From IMG/VR virus record IMGVR_UViG_3300030103_002748, positions 1 to 61,896 of that record: a stretch of 61,896 nt of DNA; one strand, 5' to 3'. Origin of the DNA: a virus. The position numbers and the translations under genes were made by a program. Every line of letters starts with the position of its first letter. Within the stretch, counting starts at the first letter, position 1. Below are positions 1 through 7,793 of the stretch, piece by piece. A model generated the notes under the pieces. It saw only the letters and a list, made by a program, of their open reading frames with translations, did not search any database and was not told the DNA's origin.

Positions 1-56
1 TGCTTTCTCTGTTTACCCCTGATTTAAACTGTAATTTTCTAACTGCCATCTCGCCC

Positions 57-482
57 TCACTCTGCGTATTCACCGCTAGAGATCATGTCAGTCAACTCCA
101 AAGCACGCCCACCCACTTGTTTAGCCCACTTAGAATCAAGGAACTCAGTAGCTGCTACCTTATATTCTCCTTCTTCCATAGCAGTCAAAGCGCGTTTGAA
201 AAGTCGCAAACGTGTTGCACCTAGGTTAAAAGATATATCAACCATAGCGTCTCTACGAACATCGTCAAGATCGCTAAACCAAGAATATTCGGCAGCAAGC
301 TCTTTCATAACCCGCTCTATATCATTCTGTAGCAGGTAATCAACCTCGTCATCAGACAGCCCTATGCCGCCTTCTTGGTCTATGTTACGACCAACACCTA
401 CAGTAACTTTTCCTTCAGAGCATTCATAAGCATGTGTCTCCACACCCTCATGTCTCCTTAGCATTGCAATTAGTTTTTCCAT
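57..482 (-). CDS. T4-type lysozyme (GH24 endolysin), copy A
   Basis: A 141-residue protein of the GH24 muramidase family, expected to cut the glycan strands of peptidoglycan at lysis. The T4-type catalytic signature is visible: RRHEG with Glu12 as general acid, then Y-E-C-S-E-G-K-V-T with Thr27, followed by VGVGRN. The residue matching T4 Asp20 is Cys21. Cysteine at this site is known to support activity in T4 lysozyme mutants, so the enzyme is probably active. There is no signal peptide, so it depends on the holin encoded immediately upstream (stop and start adjoin at 482). A paralogue with the same Cys lies at 17871-18311. Confidence 0.9.
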   Translation of the reverse strand: MEKLIAMLRRHEGVETHAYECSEGKVTVGVGRNIDQEGGIGLSDDEVDYLLQNDIERVMKELAAEYSWFSDLDDVRRDAMVDISFNLGATRLRLFKRALTAMEEGEYKVAATEFLDSKWAKQVGGRALELTDMISSGEYAE

Positions 483-955
483 TACTGGCCTCTGTTATTG
501 CTGCTACCAAAAAAGAAAGCACTAATACCGCTAATAAGCCCACCAAGGTAGCCCAATATGATGTTGGCTAGAGCGTCATCTACTGCTTCAGCGCGAAAGG
601 TAACTAGGAATATATACGCCAGAAAGCCCATCAAGCTGATAATTGCAAATATCTTAGGTGTAGGGTCTTCACCAAAAATCTCTCTTGCCGCTTGTCTGTC
701 CTGAACTTCTACCTTGAAATTCTCAAGGTCTATCTTGCGCTCTTCCAAAGTTCTTGCAAACTCTAGCTCTGCCTCTTGTAATGCGCTGATGGAGTCTGGA
801 TGTTCTTCAATGTATTTTTCTAGCTTGGCAGGATCAGTGGTGTTGCTTACTCCAAGTTTATCTGCCACTAGCTTAACCGCCATACCGCCCATAGGCCCAC
901 CAATGGCTTTGCCCACGGTAGGTGCTAGTGTCGATAACAGTCCTTTTAACTTCAT
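482..955 (-). CDS. Holin-like membrane protein (3-TM GTA-holin type), copy A
   Basis: 157 residues. The N-terminus is amphipathic and rich in Gly/Ala/Met (about residues 1-35). A charged, helical, coiled-coil-like middle (about 40-100) follows, then two hydrophobic segments near residues 103-122 and 132-150 (IFAIISLMGFLAYIFLV and a Gly-rich LGYLGGLISGISAFFF stretch). This organisation matches holins of the 3TM/GTA family and the gene adjoins lysozyme, so it likely controls lysozyme release. The paralogue at 18311-18784 has the same layout and the same lysozyme neighbour. The start overlaps the stop of the upstream 301-residue gene by 4 bases. Confidence 0.75.
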   Translation of the reverse strand: MKLKGLLSTLAPTVGKAIGGPMGGMAVKLVADKLGVSNTTDPAKLEKYIEEHPDSISALQEAELEFARTLEERKIDLENFKVEVQDRQAAREIFGEDPTPKIFAIISLMGFLAYIFLVTFRAEAVDDALANIILGYLGGLISGISAFFFGSSNNRGQ

Positions 956-1857
956 ACTTCCACCATAAAAGTGCTTTTGGGCGGGTTTTCTACCCTGTCT
1001 CTTGGGTATGGGGCAATGCCCAAGTGATCAATTATTATGCCGAAGCTCTCTATCTTTTGAGCAACTTCGTTTATATTCTGTTTTGCGTAAGCTGCTGTGC
1101 CAACATTGTCAAACCACATGTTGAATCTGCCGTGGTTGTCAACGACCCGACCTTGTAACCAAATATGATCCCGATCACCAATGTCAGCATCAATATTAAT
1201 TTCCCAGTCCTCATCATTGCCAAGTAGCTGCTCGAATCCCATCCATTCTTCTTCACCGCTGTTGATTTCCCCGTCAGTAAAGTCCACATAGGTTTCACCC
1301 AGCTTAACATCTTCAAGCTCTCTGGCTTCGGGCGCATCCCACGCCCAAGAGTTTATTTCGGTATCGTATTTGTTAATCTCCACCTCAACAGGTGGCAAAT
1401 CAGCAAACAGATCAAGCTCTCCAAATACCGAACTCTCTCCTCCTTCTATCGCTGCTTTAAGATCAGTAAGCAGCTTTTCTACATCCGCATTGTTGTCTAG
1501 CTTGGCAGATGTATTTTCAAATACTGTGTCTAGCTTTGACTGTCTTGTTGGCTCTTGGCCCTCAGTCTGCGGTCCTTGCTTGACCTCTGTGTCAGCAGGA
1601 GTCTCTGCTGATCTAACCCTGACGTTTACATCTTCGCCTGAGACTTGAGCAAAGCTACCAACTAAATTTACTTCGCCGTTCTCAGTGCTTATGGTTACTG
1701 AGTTACCGTCTTCAGATACTGACCCTTTAACGGTCTGTCCTTCTGGTAGATCAAGCTCTTTTACTGCATCAGAAGATAAGGTAACCGTTAGACTTTGAGT
1801 GGTATCTACCTGCGCTGCGTTGTAATTCGCAATCGGGTTATCAGGCGATATGATCAT
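952..1857 (-). CDS. Unknown 301-residue acidic protein, weakly FliK C-terminus-like
   Basis: I do not recognise this protein with confidence. Residues 1-90 look like short beta-strands (SLTVTLSSDAV, NSVTISTENGEV). An acidic, low-complexity linker follows. A C-terminal part of about residues 225-290 (IWLQGRVVDNHGRFNMWFDN, then IESFGIIIDHLGIAPYP) resembles the pattern of flagellar hook-length control C-terminal domains, but this is a remote impression only. It lies between a holin-like gene and a lipoprotein gene, and the second lysis cassette lacks it. Its role could be virion or lysis related. Confidence 0.5.
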   Translation of the reverse strand: MIISPDNPIANYNAAQVDTTQSLTVTLSSDAVKELDLPEGQTVKGSVSEDGNSVTISTENGEVNLVGSFAQVSGEDVNVRVRSAETPADTEVKQGPQTEGQEPTRQSKLDTVFENTSAKLDNNADVEKLLTDLKAAIEGGESSVFGELDLFADLPPVEVEINKYDTEINSWAWDAPEARELEDVKLGETYVDFTDGEINSGEEEWMGFEQLLGNDEDWEINIDADIGDRDHIWLQGRVVDNHGRFNMWFDNVGTAAYAKQNINEVAQKIESFGIIIDHLGIAPYPRDRVENPPKSTFMVEV

Positions 1858-1895
1858 CCATTACAGAGTCAACAAATAGATTCTCGTAAGAGCGT

Positions 1896-2132
1896 CTATG
1901 TTTCTGATGACTTTCCCTCAGTATCCTCCTCGACGATCTCGTCAATACTTTCGCATACATCGGGTACAGCTATGCCTGTAGTTACTTCAGTAGCCACACG
2001 GCCCACAGCACGGATGCCTTTATAGACACCAGAGCAGTACAAGTCTTTGTTAGCAATCATGTCCTCAGAGATGGTGCATCCAGACATTATGGATAAACTA
2101 ATCAGCACTGGGAAAATCAATTTCATCTTCAA
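1896..2132 (-). CDS. Small lipoprotein of lysis cassette, copy A
   Basis: 78 residues with a type II signal peptide: charged MKMK, a hydrophobic core and lipobox SIMSGC, so Cys19 would be lipidated. The mature part is about 60 residues and contains [14 protein letters not shown] and VPDVC, giving two further cysteines that could form a disulfide. The paralogue at 18781-18996 conserves both of them. By position it could be an outer-membrane spanin-like partner, but it lacks the proline-rich stretch of classical o-spanins. Its start lies inside the 3' end of the lipase gene (35-base overlap), so translation is probably coupled. Confidence 0.75.
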   Translation of the reverse strand: MKMKLIFPVLISLSIMSGCTISEDMIANKDLYCSGVYKGIRAVGRVATEVTTGIAVPDVCESIDEIVEEDTEGKSSET

Positions 2133-2868
2133 TCCTTTTTAACTCTCTCATTTCGCCTTTGGTTAAAGGAACAACCTTCTTAGCTTCTTGCTCCTGCTCT
2201 TCGAGAAACTCCTTCAGTCTTTCTTTGTATCCTTCCATCATGTGATCGGTTATTCGATCTCTTAGACCGCCTCTGTCAGCAGCCCTTACGTCTTTGCTTG
2301 GGTCTATATAGTCAGGACCGTTATTGCTGAAGTACAACATAGTCTGTGAGCTTGACGGTCCGTAGCACAAACGCGGTATTCTGGCGACCATATCACTTCC
2401 CTGAACACAGGATATCTGGTTGTCCAGCGTCATTGGCTTTTTAAATCCTTTGAAGAACACATTAGGCTTGCCAAAGGTAACCAGATTAATGTTGTCGTGC
2501 TTGCCGTTCAACATAGATGCAGACAGTTCTGCCAATGCTCCCCCAAGACTATGACCGCAAATTAACGTGCGCTTTTTCGGGTCTATATGTTCTTTTATCT
2601 TCTTCCATACAGACTTGTGAGCAAGGGCAAAACCACCGTGGCATAACCTTCCCGCATAGGGTACTGGTATGACGTTTAAGTCCGTCAGAATGTCCAGCTT
2701 CTGCTTTGTTCCTCTGAAGGCAATAACATCTACGGACTTACGCTTTACTACAAATGCTGTAGTTGATGTCCATTTGCTATTTATTTTTATAGCATCTTTG
2801 TTATTTACAGCATACGCCTTCATAGACCACGAACAGGCCATATTGAGAAGGACAGGATCAAGTTTCAT
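2098..2868 (-). CDS. Class 3 lipase-like alpha/beta hydrolase, copy A
   Basis: 256 residues with the lipase class 3 signature GHSLGGALAE (Ser107). The rest of a Ser-Asp-His triad can be placed at Asp159 (GSDMVARIP) and His209 (TDHMMEGY). AFRGT near residue 50 is the usual oxyanion-side strand. The expected reaction is ester hydrolysis of lipids. There is no signal peptide. It sits in the lysis cassette, so membrane or outer-membrane lipid attack during lysis is plausible, but a role in the virion or in host lipid use is also possible. A second copy (32921-33625) conserves all three residues. The C-terminal 35 residues are a charged extension absent from copy B. Confidence 0.88.
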   Translation of the reverse strand: MKLDPVLLNMACSWSMKAYAVNNKDAIKINSKWTSTTAFVVKRKSVDVIAFRGTKQKLDILTDLNVIPVPYAGRLCHGGFALAHKSVWKKIKEHIDPKKRTLICGHSLGGALAELSASMLNGKHDNINLVTFGKPNVFFKGFKKPMTLDNQISCVQGSDMVARIPRLCYGPSSSQTMLYFSNNGPDYIDPSKDVRAADRGGLRDRITDHMMEGYKERLKEFLEEQEQEAKKVVPLTKGEMRELKRIEDEIDFPSAD

Positions 2869-3092
2869 TTATCAGCCTTGTTTTCTAGTCGCTTGAAAAT
2901 CGCACCCAGCATCTCTTTGATCTCGCGGATGTCTTCACGGTAATCGTCTTTGGCAACATACTTCTCAGCGATCTGCTTCATTTCTAAATCTACACGATCC
3001 AGCAAAGTGTAGATGCGGTTGTACGCCCACGCTGCCAGAAAGCCGCCGATCAGGATAATTACATCAAAGACTATTTGACCAGTAAGCTCCAT
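2865..3092 (-). CDS. Small membrane protein with coiled coil (XhlA/i-spanin-like topology)
   Basis: 75 residues: one N-terminal transmembrane segment (IVFDVIILIGGFLAAWAYN, about 7-25) and then a highly charged helical region (about 30-75) ending in EIKEMLGAIFKRLENKADK. This is the shape of phage hemolysin XhlA-like proteins and of inner-membrane spanins. It overlaps the lipase start by 4 bases and the 86-residue gene by 1 base, so it belongs to the same transcript. Given the lipoprotein nearby, a spanin-type pair is a reasonable hypothesis but is not shown. Confidence 0.65.
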   Translation of the reverse strand: MELTGQIVFDVIILIGGFLAAWAYNRIYTLLDRVDLEMKQIAEKYVAKDDYREDIREIKEMLGAIFKRLENKADK

Positions 3093-3352
3093 TACTCAGA
3101 CTCTTCTCTTGGGTCTACCCAATCTTCTACTGCCGTGAACGTGCCGTCAGACGCACATGTATATTTACACCCGTACCAATCTTCAGGCTCAGTAACTCCC
3201 TCGATAAGAGTGGCGTTGCCGCTGTTGAGATCACCAATGATAAACTCAGCAGGATCGCCAACAGTAATTGTGTCGCTTCCCATCGTGACTGACTTGTCAT
3301 CAGCAAAGAGATACCGTGATGTGTTCGTTGCATTGTCTACAATAGTCTTCAT
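3092..3352 (-). CDS. 86-residue array-associated protein, copy 1
   Basis: Function unknown. Mostly beta-rich, with SVTMGSDTITVGDPAEF in the middle and a C-terminal part with two cysteines (YGCKYTCASDG). It differs at only four residues from the protein at 58577-58837 (about 95% identical), and both lie directly downstream of a DUF2190-like/propeller gene. It is therefore part of a duplicated module. Likely a small structural or fibre-associated protein, since everything it travels with looks like virion surface material. Confidence 0.7.
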   Translation of the reverse strand: MKTIVDNATNTSRYLFADDKSVTMGSDTITVGDPAEFIIGDLNSGNATLIEGVTEPEDWYGCKYTCASDGTFTAVEDWVDPREESE

Positions 3353-3355
3353 GTC

Positions 3356-4810
3356 TTAACCTTTAAGTAAAAGTGTTGTTGCAGCCAAAGCCTTACCAGC
3401 GGTCACACTGGTAGAACCTGTTCCGAGACTGCCATCTGTTTGAACGTAATATGTAGTTCCGGGTGTTAAAGTCAAACCCAGACTTGCGTTAGTAATCACC
3501 CCGCCCTCGACCACCACTTCGCCTGATGCAGAGTTGTTGATAGCTTGGTTGGTGATGCCTACGAAGTCGGCGAAGTTGGTTGATCCGACCTGAAGAACCA
3601 CTGAAGTCCCGTAATTGCTATTACCACCGTCTTCAAAGCCAATTACTACTTTGTCTGAATTGGTGTCATAAGCAGCAGTGCATCTTTCTGACGTTGCTGC
3701 GGCAAACACAACAGGCGTTTCGTAAGTAATCGACGTACCACTCACAGTGCCAACGGCATAGGTTCCGTAATTGCTGTTGCCTTTATCCATATACACCACA
3801 ACCGCTTTCCCTGCGTCTGGGTCAAACGTCATTCCAACTTCTTGTATGCCGCCACTCTCAAATTCCACTTCAGAGCCATAGGATATAGACGTACCGCTGA
3901 CCGTCCCAACGAGTGACTTACCTTTTTCTGAATCAGCAGTATCTTCATACGCAATAACCACTTTGTTATTAGTGGTGTCAAATGCACACACTGAATTGGC
4001 AGTGCCAGCGGCATGAAATACAACAGCAGTTCCAAATGAAATAGAAGTGCCACTCACAGTGCCAACTATAGCTGTACCGTGACTTGAATTTCCTACATCA
4101 GTATATACCACTACTGTTTTATTGCTTGATGTGTCAAAGCAAGACGATTGTTGATATAAACTTGATTGAGCAGACTCAAAAACAACTGGAGACCCGTATG
4201 AAATAGAAGTGCCACTTACAGTGCCTACTGCGGCTGTACCATAGTTGCTATTGGATGTGTCTTTGTAAAACGTAACTACTTTATTTGAATTGCTGTCAAA
4301 TGTCGTGCTGGTATCTGATGCAACATTTGTGGTGATGGTCGCCTCAGAACCGAAACTAATACTGGTTCCGCTTACAGTGCCAACTATTGAGTTAGTTTTA
4401 TTGCTGTCTCCGACATCTTTATAAACAATGACTATTTTATTTGCATTGCTATCGTAAGTACCAGAGATTTGATACGTTGTGGCAGCATTAAATGTCACAG
4501 CCGTACCAAAGCTAATGCTTGTACCGCTCACAGTGCCTACGATAGCTTTACCGTGATTTGAATCTCCAGAATCAGTATAGACAATGACTACCTTGTTATT
4601 TGAGGAGTCATAAATAGGCAGAATGTGATAAGACTGTGCGGTTTCAAAAACTACTTCTGAACCTGTGCTTTCTGCTTGTCCAGAAATTTCAGACACCGTA
4701 CCGTTGGCATTCAGAACTACAGCCTGTCCTGTAGCCAGATTACCACTAGCCGTGGCCGTTATAACTTTTGCGCCAGCACCCGCTGGAAGTAGATCGCTTA
4801 GATTGCTCAT
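3356..4810 (-). CDS. DUF2190-like scaffold protein with one inserted seven-repeat propeller (array 1, position 2)
   Basis: 484 residues. Residues 1-43 and about 415-484 match the two halves of the ~120-residue scaffold seen alone at 6282-6647. Between them lie seven repeats of about 52 residues, each starting F/Y-D-x-x-x-x-K-V-V and containing VGTVSGTSISFG. Seven four-stranded units, with strands supplied from both ends of the block (EVVFE before it, SVVLQV at its end), fit a seven-bladed beta-propeller closed by a velcro strand arrangement. Expected to be a virion surface adhesin or decoration protein. No signal peptide. Confidence 0.75.
   Translation of the reverse strand: MSNLSDLLPAGAGAKVITATASGNLATGQAVVLNANGTVSEISGQAESTGSEVVFETAQSYHILPIYDSSNNKVVIVYTDSGDSNHGKAIVGTVSGTSISFGTAVTFNAATTYQISGTYDSNANKIVIVYKDVGDSNKTNSIVGTVSGTSISFGSEATITTNVASDTSTTFDSNSNKVVTFYKDTSNSNYGTAAVGTVSGTSISYGSPVVFESAQSSLYQQSSCFDTSSNKTVVVYTDVGNSSHGTAIVGTVSGTSISFGTAVVFHAAGTANSVCAFDTTNNKVVIAYEDTADSEKGKSLVGTVSGTSISYGSEVEFESGGIQEVGMTFDPDAGKAVVVYMDKGNSNYGTYAVGTVSGTSITYETPVVFAAATSERCTAAYDTNSDKVVIGFEDGGNSNYGTSVVLQVGSTNFADFVGITNQAINNSASGEVVVEGGVITNASLGLTLTPGTTYYVQTDGSLGTGSTSVTAGKALAATTLLLKG
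3560..4640 (-). repeat. Seven ~156-bp coding repeats (propeller 1)
   Basis: Each unit encodes about 52 residues with GTVSGTSISFG in the centre. Units differ by substitutions but keep the core string, so recombination between units or genes is possible. Confidence 0.85.
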
Positions 4811-6285
4811 GTGCTGTAATCCAAATTAATGCTTGTGGCTGACATTGCTTTGCCAGCTTCTACGCTAGGGCTTGCCGCGGATGTCGCTAATGTCCCGTCC
4901 CTTTGAACATAATAGGTTGATCCCGGAGTCAAACTGCTCAGACCGTTGGAGGCAATCCCGCCTTTCATCGTTACGTTTCCGCTTGCTGCGTTAGATATAG
5001 CTTCGTCCGCTATACCTAGGAAGTTAGTGGCAGTGAGGTTTGTACTATCGTAGGCAACTTGGAATACAACCGCTGTTCCATAGTAGGAGTTATCAACATC
5101 TCGGTAGGTAATAACCACTTTATTCAAATTAGAATCAAATGTTGACCCAATAAATTGAACGTGAGCAGACTCATACACAACTTCTGACCCAAACGAAATA
5201 CTGGTTCCTGATACAGTACCAACAATAAGAGTTCCATAAAGAGAGTTACCAGCATCTCTGTACGAAAAAACAACTTTATCTGCGGTGGAGTCAAATGTAG
5301 ATGAGATATAATTTGCACCAGCAGCTTGAATCTGCACAGAGCTACCGAACGATATAGAGGTTCCACTCACTGTTCCTACAACTGCGTATGAATAGCCATT
5401 CGCTGACTGATTATAACCAATAGCAACTTTGTTATTACTGGAATCAAATGTTGCTGTTATGTAAGTAGTAAGCGCATTAGTATCAAATGTTCCTGCTGAG
5501 CCGTAAGATATGCTCGTACCACTAACAGTGCCTACGATTGCTTTACCTTGGTTATCGCCAGAGTCTTTATAAGCAATAACAACTTTATTTGAGTTTGAAT
5601 CAAATGTTGCAGCCTGATCTGAAGTGTTTTCACTGTTGTATGCGGCTTTAGTCCCGAACGATATGCTTGTCCCGCTTACCGTCCCTACTATGGCAGTGCC
5701 ATAACCACCAGACGCACCGGACGCATCTCTAAAAACAACAACTACCTTATTGTTAGATGAATCAAATACGGTTGATATGTAGTCAGCACTTGACGCCCTA
5801 AACACCACTTCACTACCAAACGAGATTGATGTTCCACTAACTGTGCCTACTATTGCCGTGCCGTGAGATGAGTTCCCTCCATCTGTATAAGCAATCACAA
5901 CTTTGTTATTAGATGAGTCGAATGTCGCAGATGTATACGATGTAGAACCAGAATTAAAAACAACAGGCGTACCAAATGTTATTGAATTATCACTTGCTGG
6001 CGTTCCTACTACTGCGGTTCCGTAGCTTGAGTTGCTATTATCACAATACGCTATAACAACTTTGTTGTTAGACGAGTCAAATGTTGGTGAACTATATGGA
6101 GCACTTCCAGACTCAAATACTGTTGGTGAACCAATACCTTGATCGGCAGATTCTCCTGCCACCTGTGTAACCGTACCATTAGCGTTCAAGATGACAGGTT
6201 TACCCTGTGCAATTGTTCCACTCGCAGTAAATTCAAGCTGCTTACTCGCCGCACCTGCTGGTAAAAGATCGCTTAGATTTGTCAT
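4807..6285 (-). CDS. DUF2190-like scaffold protein with one inserted seven-repeat propeller (array 1, position 3)
   Basis: 492 residues, with the same design as its neighbour: scaffold N-part (MTNLSDLLPAGAASKQL), seven ~52-residue repeats beginning FDSSNNKVVIAY, then scaffold C-part ending SINLDYST. The scaffold halves are closest to the propeller-free protein at 61429-61791, which occupies the matching position in the second array. The two genes therefore differ mainly by presence or absence of the propeller block. Start overlaps the stop of the upstream gene (ATGA). Likely displayed on the virion surface; the ligand is unknown. Confidence 0.75.
   Translation of the reverse strand: MTNLSDLLPAGAASKQLEFTASGTIAQGKPVILNANGTVTQVAGESADQGIGSPTVFESGSAPYSSPTFDSSNNKVVIAYCDNSNSSYGTAVVGTPASDNSITFGTPVVFNSGSTSYTSATFDSSNNKVVIAYTDGGNSSHGTAIVGTVSGTSISFGSEVVFRASSADYISTVFDSSNNKVVVVFRDASGASGGYGTAIVGTVSGTSISFGTKAAYNSENTSDQAATFDSNSNKVVIAYKDSGDNQGKAIVGTVSGTSISYGSAGTFDTNALTTYITATFDSSNNKVAIGYNQSANGYSYAVVGTVSGTSISFGSSVQIQAAGANYISSTFDSTADKVVFSYRDAGNSLYGTLIVGTVSGTSISFGSEVVYESAHVQFIGSTFDSNLNKVVITYRDVDNSYYGTAVVFQVAYDSTNLTATNFLGIADEAISNAASGNVTMKGGIASNGLSSLTPGSTYYVQRDGTLATSAASPSVEAGKAMSATSINLDYST
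5040..6120 (-). repeat. Seven ~156-bp coding repeats (propeller 2)
   Basis: Same unit as propeller 1; starts FDSSNNKVVIAY in several units. Confidence 0.85.
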
Positions 6286-6647
6286 GCGAAATCCATCATG
6301 TTGATTGTTGTGGCAGTGACAGCCTGTCCTATCTTCACCGCTGGGCTTGTGCTGGTAGTAGAGACACTGCCATCGCTTTGGGCGTAGTAGTCAGAGCCAA
6401 TAGTCAACGAGGACTGCTTGCTGTTGATGCTGCCCTTGACGTTGATCTTGCCTGTTGCAGTATCTGATATAGCCGCATCTGCTAAACCTATAAACCTAGC
6501 TAAATTACCGTTGGCAGAAGTTATTTTTTTAACCTTGCCGTTAGTTTCTAAACTGACAGGATCACCAGCAGAAATCGCTCCATCTGCCGTGAAACTAACA
6601 ATGTTCTGCCCACCACCGCTGGGCAGCAGATCAGAAAGATTACTCAT
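6282..6647 (-). CDS. Propeller-free DUF2190-like scaffold protein (array 1, position 4)
   Basis: 121 residues. The pattern is that of DUF2190/capsid-cement-like proteins: FTADGAISAGDPVSLETNGKV, then FIGLADAAISDTATGKINVKG, then DYYAQSDGSV and a final strand ending INMMDFA. It gives the minimal scaffold into which the propellers of the neighbouring genes are inserted, at about residues 43-48 and 75-80. A closely similar copy is cut by the right edge of the window. Family assignment comes from sequence pattern only. Confidence 0.65.
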   Translation of the reverse strand: MSNLSDLLPSGGGQNIVSFTADGAISAGDPVSLETNGKVKKITSANGNLARFIGLADAAISDTATGKINVKGSINSKQSSLTIGSDYYAQSDGSVSTTSTSPAVKIGQAVTATTINMMDFA

Positions 6648-7781
6648 TTACACGCTCCAGCCTATAGTGCCGTTGATGTACACCAACGTAATCTCAGCGA
6701 AGTTCTTGTCGAACGTAAGATCACTTGCGCTTGACGCTATGTTGCTTGAGTTGCGACCTACGGTAAAACTTGTAGTTTCTGCTGCACCCGTACCGTCTTT
6801 AATAGTGACGTAATCACCTGCACTGGGACTAGCGGGTAGCGTAATAGTAATCGACCCCGCACTCGCTACAATAAATTCACCGACAGTAGCAGTATAGTTA
6901 CCGCTTTTCAGTTGTGGCGCAGAATACTCAGTAACTGTAGCGAAAGCTAGTTTGCCGGAACCATTAGATGCTTTTACAAACTGACCTGTACTACCTACAG
7001 CATCAGGTAGTTCTAAAGAATAGGTCGCTCCTGCGGAGTGTGGTGGGCCTTTTAGCGTTACACCGTGACTGTTGCTTTCACAGTTGAAGCGAATAGCACC
7101 TGCGTTGGTGTTACCGTAAAGCTCGGTAAAACCTGTGCCGTTTGGAAAGAGCTGTATGTTGCCATTAGTATTTGTAGATTTGACCGCATTTGCGTCTATC
7201 TGAATATTATCTACATCAAGCTCATTAGCGACTATCTGACCTGCGGAGCCATATATAACAGCCTTTGAATTAACTACGGTATCAGCAGCCGATCCATCTA
7301 CTAGGTTTAGTTCTGATGCACTAGATGTGACATCTGTAAGCTGAGTAACAGCGACTTGAGGACTCGCTAGAACCACCGCTGCGCCAGAACCTGCCCCGTC
7401 TAAATACAATAAGGCTGTTTTACCGTTGGCTATAGTGACGTTTGCACCAGAGCCCTGACTAACATTTATTGATTGACTGCCCGAAGTGGCATTTTCAATA
7501 AACATCACGCGAGAAACGGTGTTGGGCGCTATTGTTAACGTCCTGGTTGCCGTTAAGCTAACACCCGAGGTTACTTTAAAATAAAGTGCCCTGGCCGGAT
7601 CGGCAGCGCCATCCGCGACTGTCGTCGTGACATCGGCATCTGAACTAAAAGACGCCTCTGTTTTAAAGCCAAGGGCCTCACCTATAAGCTCTAAATTGGT
7701 ATTTGTGCTGGTTCCCCAGGTTCCGCTTTCGTCACCTGTGGCGATTTCTTTTAATCGTAAGTTGTTTACATAAGTTGCCAT
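6648..7781 (-). CDS. Tail fibre-like structural protein
   Basis: 377 residues. The N-terminus YVNNLRLKEIATGDESGTWG is typical of marine phage fibre or baseplate-attached proteins. The middle carries SSASELNLVDGS, a motif common in phage fibre shafts, and the C-terminal part is beta-rich (SITITLPASPSAGDYVTIKD). Low in cysteine and rich in Ser, Thr, Gly and Asn. Located just upstream of the propeller array, so it may form the attachment base of the receptor-binding apparatus. Virion location is inferred. Confidence 0.65.
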   Translation of the reverse strand: MATYVNNLRLKEIATGDESGTWGTSTNTNLELIGEALGFKTEASFSSDADVTTTVADGAADPARALYFKVTSGVSLTATRTLTIAPNTVSRVMFIENATSGSQSINVSQGSGANVTIANGKTALLYLDGAGSGAAVVLASPQVAVTQLTDVTSSASELNLVDGSAADTVVNSKAVIYGSAGQIVANELDVDNIQIDANAVKSTNTNGNIQLFPNGTGFTELYGNTNAGAIRFNCESNSHGVTLKGPPHSAGATYSLELPDAVGSTGQFVKASNGSGKLAFATVTEYSAPQLKSGNYTATVGEFIVASAGSITITLPASPSAGDYVTIKDGTGAAETTSFTVGRNSSNIASSASDLTFDKNFAEITLVYINGTIGWSV

Positions 7782-7793
7782 TGGTACACCTCA

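Noticed and set aside
1-56. Circular junction or terminal repeat between window ends
   Set aside because: The gene cut at 61896 does not continue into the bases at position 1, and no shared end sequence was seen.
3560-4640. Repeats in the surface genes as CRISPR or microsatellite
   Set aside because: They are in-frame ~52-residue protein repeats with divergent third positions.
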